Made by a program: the position numbers and the translations under genes. From an uncultured Rhodobacter sp. (GTDB lineage Bacteria > Pseudomonadota > Alphaproteobacteria > Rhodobacterales > Rhodobacteraceae), in assembly GCA_937901435.1 (NCBI GenBank), contig CALGTJ010000442.1:1-11655 (forward strand): 11,655 bases of DNA, written 5' to 3'. Position 1 is the first letter of the stretch; the number at the start of each line of letters is the position of its first letter. The notes under the pieces were generated by a model. The model saw only the letters and a list, made by a program, of their open reading frames with translations. It was not told where the DNA came from and ran no database searches. Positions 1 to 5,191 of the stretch are shown piece after piece.

Positions 1-1026
1 CAATCGCGCGTCAAGATGCTGGAAAAGATGGAGACAATCACGGCCCCCGAGGACCGCGCACGCCGGATCTTTACCTTTCCCACACCAGAGGAACTCTCGC
101 CCCCGATCATCAATATGGAAGGGGCCTCTGTCGGATATGATGGCAAGGCGGTGCTGAGCCATCTCAACCTGCGCATTGATCAGGACGACCGTATCGCCCT
201 GCTGGGCCGCAACGGAGAGGGCAAATCGACCCTGTCCAAGCTGCTGTCAGATCGCCTGATCAAGATGGACGGCCGCGTCACCCGCGCCAGCAAGCTGCGC
301 ATCGGGTTCTTTGCCCAGCATCAGGTCGACGAGCTTTATGTCGACGAAACCCCTCTGCAACACCTGCTGCGCGCGCGTCCCGAGGTGGGCCAGCCCAAAC
401 TGCGCGCGCAACTGGCGGGCTTTGGCCTGATGGCCGCACAGGCGGAAACCGTGGTGGGCAAGCTGTCAGGCGGGCAAAAGGCGCGTCTGTCACTGCTGCT
501 GGCGACGCTGGACGCACCGCATCTGCTGATCCTCGACGAGCCGACCAACCACCTTGACATCGAAAGCCGCGAGGGTCTGGTCGAGGCGCTGACGGCTTAC
601 TCTGGCGCGGTGATCCTCGTCAGCCACGATATGCACCTGCTCAGCCTCGTGGCGGATCGGCTGTGGCTGGTCAAGGACGGGCGCGTGCAACCCTACGAGG
701 ATGACCTTGAATCGTACCGCAAGATGCTGCTGACCAACGATAAACCGGCCAAGGTCGAGAAGCCCAAAGAGAAACCTGTCGTCACCCAAGACCAGATCAA
801 GGCGCTGCGCGGCGAGCTGCGCAAGTCCGAAGAGCGGGTCGATAAACTGAACGACATGCGCGACAAACTGGCCAAGAAACTCGCCGATCCGTCTCTGTAC
901 GAGAAGGAAAAGAAGGGCGAAATCGAGGTTTGGCAAAAGAAATACGCCGAGGTGATGAACGCGCTGGACCGGGCCGAATCCATGTGGGTGGCCGCGCAAG
1001 ACAAACTGGACCGCGCGCAGAACTAG
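1..1026 (+). CDS. ABC-F family ATPase, YheS-type (3' part; 5' end outside window)
   Basis: This is the C-terminal 341 residues of an ABC-F protein. The frame is open from base 1, and the sequence before the first in-window Met (QSRVK, then MLEKME) matches the end of the inter-domain linker of YheS-like proteins, so the first ATPase domain lies upstream. Counting from that Met at base 16, the second ATPase domain shows Walker A GRNGEGKST (64-72), signature LSGGQKAR (150-157), Walker B LLILDEPTNH (170-179) and the H-switch SHD (203-205). A charged, Lys/Glu-rich coiled-coil tail follows (about 245-336), including the DPSLYEKEKK segment typical of YheS-type proteins. ABC-F proteins have no membrane domain; they bind the ribosomal E site and affect translation elongation or antibiotic protection. 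Ribosome binding is family knowledge; the specific role here is unknown. A hairpin follows the stop codon. Confidence 0.93.
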   Translation, partial: QSRVKMLEKMETITAPEDRARRIFTFPTPEELSPPIINMEGASVGYDGKAVLSHLNLRIDQDDRIALLGRNGEGKSTLSKLLSDRLIKMDGRVTRASKLRIGFFAQHQVDELYVDETPLQHLLRARPEVGQPKLRAQLAGFGLMAAQAETVVGKLSGGQKARLSLLLATLDAPHLLILDEPTNHLDIESREGLVEALTAYSGAVILVSHDMHLLSLVADRLWLVKDGRVQPYEDDLESYRKMLLTNDKPAKVEKPKEKPVVTQDQIKALRGELRKSEERVDKLNDMRDKLAKKLADPSLYEKEKKGEIEVWQKKYAEVMNALDRAESMWVAAQDKLDRAQN

Positions 1027-1037
1027 GTGGGCTGCCT

Positions 1038-1058
1038 TGGGGTTCGGCTCGGACCCCA
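1038..1058 (+). terminator. Hairpin downstream of the ABC-F gene, possible terminator
   Basis: Twelve bases after the ABC-F stop, bases 1038-1046 pair with 1050-1058. This gives a 9-bp stem with one G-U pair and the triloop GCT. No T-run follows (the next bases are TCAAACAGTTTG), so it is not a classical intrinsic terminator. It may still cause termination or protect the 3' end. The strong stem and its position are seen; termination is inferred. Confidence 0.42.
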
Positions 1059-1072
1059 TCAAACAGTTTGGG

Positions 1073-1115
1073 ATCTGGAAACAATTTTGCAGTTTATAGT
1101 CGATTGCTTCCAGAT
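1073..1115. repeat. 8-bp inverted repeat with AT-rich spacer upstream of the RTX gene
   Basis: ATCTGGAA at 1073-1080 is repeated in inverted orientation as TTCCAGAT at 1108-1115, separated by 27 AT-rich bases containing TATAGT (1095-1100). It lies between the ABC-F gene and the RTX gene, about 110 bp before the RTX start. It could be an operator or part of a leader hairpin. No well-spaced -35 box accompanies TATAGT, so no promoter is called here. Confidence 0.35.
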
Positions 1116-1212
1116 TCGCGGGCCCGGCTCGCGCAAATCATCTTAAGGTTGATTTCATCTTTATTTAATTTACCGTCATCCTTACCACGGCTGGAAACAA
1201 GCCTGTGGAACG

Positions 1213-1220
1213 AGAGGGAA
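1213..1220 (+). promoter_or_regulatory. Ribosome binding site that decides the RTX gene start
   Basis: AGAGGGAA sits just upstream of the ATG at 1223, with GAGG ending 5 bases before it. The in-frame GTG at 1205 has only a weak purine stretch upstream. This favours ATG 1223 and gives a protein that begins directly with its hydrophobic segment. Confidence 0.6.
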
Positions 1221-1222
1221 GC

Positions 1223-2653
1223 ATGACGTTTCTGTTTCTATTATCGGTGGTTTTTGTGCTGCCACTGGCCTTTGCCGCATTTGACAACACCTCTGAGGGC
1301 ACCCCCGGAGACCATGAGACGCCCGTGCCCCGCCCCCCCTCCAATCCGAACGAATTCCTCGGCACCAATGGGTCGGACGATTTCACGGGAACAGAGTTTG
1401 ACGACACGTTGCGTGGCTTCAATGGCAGCGACACCCTGTCGGGCGAGGCTGGCAATGACCAACTGAGCGGCGGCAATGGCGAAGATCTGCTGGTGGGCGG
1501 CACTGGCAACGATCAGATCTTTTCCAATTCCTCTGATGACAATTCCTTTGGCGATGACGGCGACGATACGATCTATGGCGGCTTCGGCAACGACCTTGTT
1601 GGGGGTGGCTTCGGCAACGACATCCTGTATGGCAACGCAGGCGAAGACAGCCTCTACGGCGATGAAAGCCCCCGGATCGGCACCGGAGACGTGCTGAACG
1701 GCAATGACCTGCTGTTCGGGGGCGAGGGCGCGGACCTGCTGGCCGGGAACGGCGGCATCGACACCCTCAACGGCGGTGCCGGGAATGATCGCATCTTTGA
1801 CTATGACCTTGCGTTTTATGAGGGCCCCAACGCCAGCCTTGTGGATGGTGGCGCGGGTAATGACGAGATTTTCGTCGACGGCGGCAGCACGATCACGGGG
1901 GGTGCGGGCGAGGATCATCTCTTTATTTTCAACGGCCTGACCAACTCGGATGTAAGCGAGATCACCGATTTCAACCGCGACGAGGACAGGCTGGAGTTTG
2001 AAATCGAGGTGGATGACGGCGACCAAGGCGCCTTGCGTCTTGTGGATTTTGCCGATGGGACCGGGGCCGAGGTGTTTTTTGGCGATGCGCTGGTGGCGCG
2101 GGTCACGGGCGCGGAGGGGCTGGACCCGGATGCAATCACCCTGCGCCTTGTGCTGCGCAATGACAGCGGCGGTATAGACTTTGAGGATGGCGCGGGCAGC
2201 ACACAAATCATCAGCAACAGTTTTGACAACACCATCCGTGGCGGCAGTGGCGACGACACGATTATCGCTGGTGGCTTTTTTAACATCGGCGGAAATACAC
2301 AAGGCGGAAGTGACGTGCTGGAGGGCGGTGATGGCGACGACTTTATCTATGCCAGAGGCGGCAACCTGAAGCTTTTCTTTGGCGTGACGCAAAGCGTTCG
2401 GGATGCGGACTTGGGCTTTCCCTATAATCCGGTCGTGATCACCGATTTCGACAGCGCAGAGGATGTGCTGTTCGTCGATGTCCGCCCGCAATACCTCGCC
2501 CCCGGCGGCACCGGGGCAATAACGGTAGAGGTCTGGGCCGATGGCACCGGCAGCAACGTCTTGCTGGACGGCACACTCATCGCACGGGTGGCGGGCGGTC
2601 AATCGCTGACACCAAGCGGCATCACCACGGACGATGCGGTAATTTTCGCCTGA
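1223..2653 (+). CDS. RTX/hemolysin-type calcium-binding protein with N-terminal hydrophobic segment
   Basis: This 476-residue acidic, glycine/aspartate-rich protein carries nonapeptide RTX repeats of the form GGxGxDxUx. Clear examples are GGNGEDLLV and GGTGNDQIF (83-100), a run at 110-146, another at 166-192, and GGAGNDEIF (209-217). A second, shorter set includes GGSGDDTII (340-348) and GGDGDDFIY (368-376). In this family such repeats bind Ca2+ in a parallel beta-roll and fold outside the cell. Each array is followed by a related module with ITDF (247-250; 406-409), DGTG (278-281; 440-443) and LxARV (290-294; 452-456). Residues 1-19 are hydrophobic and end in AFA-A, resembling a signal peptide or anchor but without a positive n-region. 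Starting at GTG 1205 would add MEREGS. The start at 1223 is chosen for its better ribosome site. No type I secretion genes are nearby. The cargo or adhesive role is unknown. Confidence 0.9.
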   Translation: MTFLFLLSVVFVLPLAFAAFDNTSEGTPGDHETPVPRPPSNPNEFLGTNGSDDFTGTEFDDTLRGFNGSDTLSGEAGNDQLSGGNGEDLLVGGTGNDQIFSNSSDDNSFGDDGDDTIYGGFGNDLVGGGFGNDILYGNAGEDSLYGDESPRIGTGDVLNGNDLLFGGEGADLLAGNGGIDTLNGGAGNDRIFDYDLAFYEGPNASLVDGGAGNDEIFVDGGSTITGGAGEDHLFIFNGLTNSDVSEITDFNRDEDRLEFEIEVDDGDQGALRLVDFADGTGAEVFFGDALVARVTGAEGLDPDAITLRLVLRNDSGGIDFEDGAGSTQIISNSFDNTIRGGSGDDTIIAGGFFNIGGNTQGGSDVLEGGDGDDFIYARGGNLKLFFGVTQSVRDADLGFPYNPVVITDFDSAEDVLFVDVRPQYLAPGGTGAITVEVWADGTGSNVLLDGTLIARVAGGQSLTPSGITTDDAVIFA

Positions 2654-2719
2654 CGCGTCCGCCGTGACCCGACACACAGTTCCGCAGCGTCATCTGTGCC
2701 GTGGCGACATAAGGCCCCA

Positions 2720-2745
2720 AATTCCTCTGGGTCCGAATTCCTCTG
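2720..2745. repeat. Short direct repeat between the RTX and marC-like genes
   Basis: AATTCCTCTG occurs twice, at 2720-2729 and 2736-2745, with a 16-bp period. It is followed at once by a GC hairpin (CTGCGC 2743-2748 with GCGCAG 2752-2757, loop CCG). No T-run follows. It lies 64-89 bp before the marC-like start. Function is unknown; a tandem operator site or a chance slippage duplication are both possible. Confidence 0.4.
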
Positions 2746-2808
2746 CGCCCGGCGCAGCGCCCCAAAAACCGTTTGCCTCATTGCCGCGCAGGGCCTAGGC
2801 ACCGGGTC

Positions 2809-3432
2809 ATGGAAACGACCGCCCTGATCACCGCCTTTGTCGCGCTTTTGGTCATTATCGACCCGATCGGCCTGACCCCGATCTACGTCTCTCTGACCCG
2901 TGGCATGGACCCGCGCAAGCGCCGCTCGGTGGGGTTGCGCGCTTGCCTGACCGCCATCGGGTTGCTGACGCTCTTTGGGATCTTCGGCGATGCAGTGCTG
3001 GATTTCATCGGCATCTCTATGCCCGCCTTTCGCATCGCGGGCGGTATCCTGTTGTTCCTGACCGCGCTGGAAATGCTGTTCGAGAGACGCACGAAACGGC
3101 GCGAAGACCGAACCGACGAGGATCACAACGCCGACCCGTCGGTCTTTCCCCTCGCCATGCCCCTGATCGCAGGCCCCGGTGCGATGGCGACCATGGTGCT
3201 GCTGGCGGGCGCGCCCGGTATCGGCTGGCCCGAAATCCTCGCCATGCATCTTGTCATGATAGCCGTCATCGCCGTCGTGTTTGTCTTTTTCCTCAGCGCA
3301 AACCTGCTGGAACGCGCGCTTGGGCCGACGGGCATCAACCTGCTGACGCGCCTGTTCGGCATGCTGCTGGCCGCCCTGTCTGTGCAATTCGTCATCGATG
3401 GCGTCCGCGAAAGTATAATGGCGGCGGCATGA
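2809..3432 (+). CDS. MarC family (UPF0056) integral membrane protein
   Basis: The 207-residue product is strongly hydrophobic and has the usual MarC length. Family hallmarks are visible: IDPIGLTP (17-24) after the first helix, a charged cytoplasmic loop (about 91-110, RRTKRRED and acidic residues), PLAMPLIAGPGAM (114-126), and a final helix RLFGMLLAALSVQFVIDG (181-198). About six membrane segments can be drawn. Despite the name, MarC proteins are not established multidrug resistance factors; they are inner-membrane proteins of unresolved transport or other function. ATG 2809 is chosen because family members begin right before this first helix. An upstream TTG (2773) would add twelve unhelpful residues. 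The ribosome site is weak (GGCACCGGGTC). The gene stands alone, with 155 bp before it and 107 bp after. Confidence 0.9.
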   Translation: METTALITAFVALLVIIDPIGLTPIYVSLTRGMDPRKRRSVGLRACLTAIGLLTLFGIFGDAVLDFIGISMPAFRIAGGILLFLTALEMLFERRTKRREDRTDEDHNADPSVFPLAMPLIAGPGAMATMVLLAGAPGIGWPEILAMHLVMIAVIAVVFVFFLSANLLERALGPTGINLLTRLFGMLLAALSVQFVIDGVRESIMAAA

Positions 3433-3528
3433 TCCGCCGGGTGGCACAAGCGCAGACGTAAACGGTTGCGTGATGATTTCCCGCCGACGCGCTGACATTT
3501 GCGCACCGCACCCCTATCTGATGAAGAC

Positions 3529-3534
3529 AGGAGG
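3529..3534 (+). promoter_or_regulatory. Strong Shine-Dalgarno of the aspartic protease gene
   Basis: A perfect AGGAGG lies 5 bases before ATG 3540. It is the strongest ribosome binding site in the window and fixes the start of the protease gene. Confidence 0.8.
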
Positions 3535-3539
3535 CGCTT

Positions 3540-4121
3540 ATGGACTCGTACGACACAGGACGGCTGATTTACCTTGTGCTTTTGGTCACCGTGATCGGGG
3601 GCTATTTCTTTGTCGCCAACCGCGACCGGATCGGCCAGATGCTGCGCCAATCGGTGCTGTGGGGGCTGATCTTTCTGGGCGTGATCGCAGGGTTCGGCCT
3701 TTGGAACGACATTCGCACCGATGTGCTGCCGCGGTATTCGGCCGTGGTCGAAGGCGGGCGGGTCGAGGTGCCCCGCTCGTATGACGGGCATTATTACCTG
3801 ACCCTGACCGCCGATGGCACGCCCGTGAATTTCGTCGTCGACACCGGGGCGACAGACATCGTGCTTAGCCGAGAGGACGCCGCCCGCGTCGGGATCGACC
3901 TGAACACACTGCTGTTCACAGGTCTCGCCAATACCGCCAATGGCACCGTGCGCACCGCCCGCACCAAGGTCGACCGGCTGGAACTAGGCCCAATTGTCGA
4001 CCGCAACGTCCCGGTCTGGGTCAATGACGGCGAGATGAGCGGATCGCTGTTGGGCATGGCCTATCTGCACCGCTTCAAGACCCTGCAAATCTCGGACGGC
4101 ACGCTCACACTGGAGCGCTAG
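3540..4121 (+). CDS. Membrane-anchored retropepsin-like aspartic protease (TIGR02281/PerP-type family)
   Basis: The 193-residue protein has two N-terminal hydrophobic helices (about 10-25 and 39-55) followed by a soluble clan AA protease domain. The catalytic motif VVDTGATDIVLS (99-110) contains the DTG triad with Asp101. Downstream, GSLLGMAYLHRF (168-179) matches the second conserved block of this family. With only one DTG per chain, the enzyme should work as a dimer, as retroviral proteases do. The protease domain follows the second helix and is probably periplasmic, although topology is inferred. A Caulobacter relative, PerP, cleaves the polarity factor PodJ; no substrate can be assigned here. 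The start is fixed by AGGAGG 5 bases upstream. A T-rich stretch follows the stop. It looks like a single-gene unit. Confidence 0.88.
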   Translation: MDSYDTGRLIYLVLLVTVIGGYFFVANRDRIGQMLRQSVLWGLIFLGVIAGFGLWNDIRTDVLPRYSAVVEGGRVEVPRSYDGHYYLTLTADGTPVNFVVDTGATDIVLSREDAARVGIDLNTLLFTGLANTANGTVRTARTKVDRLELGPIVDRNVPVWVNDGEMSGSLLGMAYLHRFKTLQISDGTLTLER

Positions 4122-4133
4122 GATGCCTCTCCA

Positions 4134-4152
4134 AGGCCGCGCCTCCGTTTTT
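4134..4152 (+). terminator. Weak terminator-like hairpin with T5 after the protease gene
   Basis: AGGC (4134-4137) and GCCT (4141-4144) can pair around the loop CGC, followed by CCG and five Ts (4148-4152). The stem is only 4 bp, so it is marginal, but its position 12 bases after the stop fits a terminator. Confidence 0.25.
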
Positions 4153-4158
4153 CTGTTG

Positions 4159-4198
4159 GGTTCCAGAGGGATGCAGGCTAAGCCTTCTTGATGGAACC
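4159..4198. repeat. Nested inverted repeat (possible cruciform or structured RNA)
   Basis: The outer arms GGTTCCA (4159-4165) and TGGAACC (4192-4198) are perfect inverted copies. They enclose a second palindrome, AGGCT-A-AGCCT (4175-4185). The 40-bp element lies in the 164-bp gap between the protease gene and the next membrane protein gene. No T-run follows. It could be an operator, an mRNA 3' stabiliser or a small repetitive element; copies elsewhere in the genome cannot be judged from here. Confidence 0.45.
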
Positions 4199-4285
4199 AC
4201 ACCCGCCTTTCCCTGACGCACCCGCCCCACGGCGCTTGATCCTGTCAGGATGGCCGGACCTGTGCGCAGGAACAAGGCGCCACCC

Positions 4286-4969
4286 ATGACGCCCGATCCC
4301 CTACAGCCGCCCCCGCTTTCCCTGTCCCTGTTCCGCACCGCCCTAAGACTGGCCTGCTTTCTGGCGCTGATCTTTGCGGTGCATCTGCTCCTCGACGAGG
4401 CCATGTATCTGACAGAGGCCCTGCCGCCGGGGCCGGGTAGGACCGTGCGCGCGCTGATCCTCGGGGCCGCACTGGCAGCCTATGCCCTGCTGATCGCGAC
4501 CCCCTTTGTGCCGGGCATCGAAATCGGCATTTCCCTCGCAATGATCCGGGGCCCAGACATTGCCCCGCTGCTGTATCTTGCCACCGCAGTCGGTCTGATG
4601 CTGGCCTTCCTTGCGGGGCGCTTTCTGCCCTATAACTGGATATATCGCGCCATGCTGGACCTGCGTCTGCGCCGCGCCTGCGCCCTGCTCGACCAGATCA
4701 AACCGCTCTCGCCGCAAGAGCGGCTTGACCACCTGCGCGCCCGCCTGCCCGGTCGTATCGCCGCGCTGGCGCTCAATTACCGCTATCTTGTGCTCGCCGG
4801 GCTGATCAACCTGCCCGGCAGCGCCATCATTGGTGGGGGCGGCGGCATCTGCCTGCTGGCAGGCCTCACCGGGTTGTTTGCCCTGCGTGCCTCGCTGCTG
4901 ACCATCGCCATCGCCGTCTCGCCCTTTCCGCTTGTCGTCTGGTTCTGGGGCCCTGAAACGCTGCTGTAA
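4286..4969 (+). CDS. Polytopic membrane protein of unknown function (weakly DedA/VTT-like)
   Basis: The 227-residue product has about five or six hydrophobic segments, at roughly 19-36, 54-74, 92-112, 160-176, 180-198 and 203-222. A polar, Arg/Leu-rich loop lies between (about 115-158). Distinctive motifs are FVPGIEIGISLAMIRGP (74-90) and LPGSAIIGGGGGICLLAG (176-193), with five glycines in a row inside a membrane segment. The FVPG and LPG elements, and glycines near a re-entrant-looking helix, faintly recall DedA/TVP38 (VTT) lipid-scramblase-type proteins, but I do not recognise the family with confidence. ATG 4286 has AAGG 8 bases upstream and is preferred. ATG 4250 would add 12 residues but has no spaced ribosome site. 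No partner gene is adjacent. A GC hairpin with T4 lies 87 bases after the stop. Confidence 0.8.
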   Translation: MTPDPLQPPPLSLSLFRTALRLACFLALIFAVHLLLDEAMYLTEALPPGPGRTVRALILGAALAAYALLIATPFVPGIEIGISLAMIRGPDIAPLLYLATAVGLMLAFLAGRFLPYNWIYRAMLDLRLRRACALLDQIKPLSPQERLDHLRARLPGRIAALALNYRYLVLAGLINLPGSAIIGGGGGICLLAGLTGLFALRASLLTIAIAVSPFPLVVWFWGPETLL

Positions 4970-5056
4970 GGCAACACCCTACACTGGGTTTTGTGACCCA
5001 TTGATCCAGGCGGCGGGGCCCGCTTTGGCCGAAGGACCAAACGGGGAGGATAAAGC

Positions 5057-5079
5057 GGCGCGCCCGCGCGCCTCCTTTT
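5057..5079 (+). terminator. Probable intrinsic terminator upstream of the RACo-like gene
   Basis: GGCGCG (5057-5062) pairs with CGCGCC (5067-5072) around a four-base loop, followed by TCCTTTT (5073-5079). This is a GC-rich stem with a short T-run. It probably ends transcription of the membrane protein gene and insulates the next operon, which begins 112 bases later. GGAGG at 5045-5049 could alternatively pair with CCTCC at 5071-5075. Confidence 0.5.
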
Positions 5080-5191
5080 GGGTAGGTTTCGCTCATAGAA
5101 TGACGCTGGCGATCAAATTTTCGCCGCACATCACCTTCCCTCTGCCCGACTTAACGCTATGGTCACCCCAACCCTATAAATCCGAGGCCCC

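Noticed and set aside
490..1062. A 190-codon minus-strand frame opposite the ABC-F gene
   Set aside because: It is the complement of the coiled-coil coding region and has no recognisable motif.
1205..1222. GTG start for the RTX gene
   Set aside because: It has a weaker ribosome site than ATG 1223. It would add MEREGS, whose Arg could serve as a signal-peptide n-region, so it is not fully excluded.
1241..2677. A 478-codon open frame on the minus strand opposite almost the whole RTX gene
   Set aside because: The repeated Gly/Asp codons of RTX DNA leave the opposite strand free of stops. The translation is Ala/Val-rich with no recognisable domain, while the + strand has clear RTX repeats and a ribosome site.
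2599..3498. A 299-codon minus-strand frame opposite the marC-like gene
   Set aside because: Its Arg/His/Gln-rich translation is typical of the complement of a hydrophobic high-GC gene, and it also runs across both flanking gaps.
4985..5000. TGGGT-TTTGTG-ACCCA hairpin in the leader region of the RACo-like gene, considered as part of a riboswitch
   Set aside because: It lies before the probable terminator at 5057-5079 and does not match any SAM, SAH or cobalamin riboswitch pattern I know.
5151..5180. Possible promoter TTAACG...TATAAA just before the RACo-like gene
   Set aside because: A start from this -10 would fall about five bases before the ATG and cut off the GAGG ribosome site, so it is probably an AT-rich coincidence.
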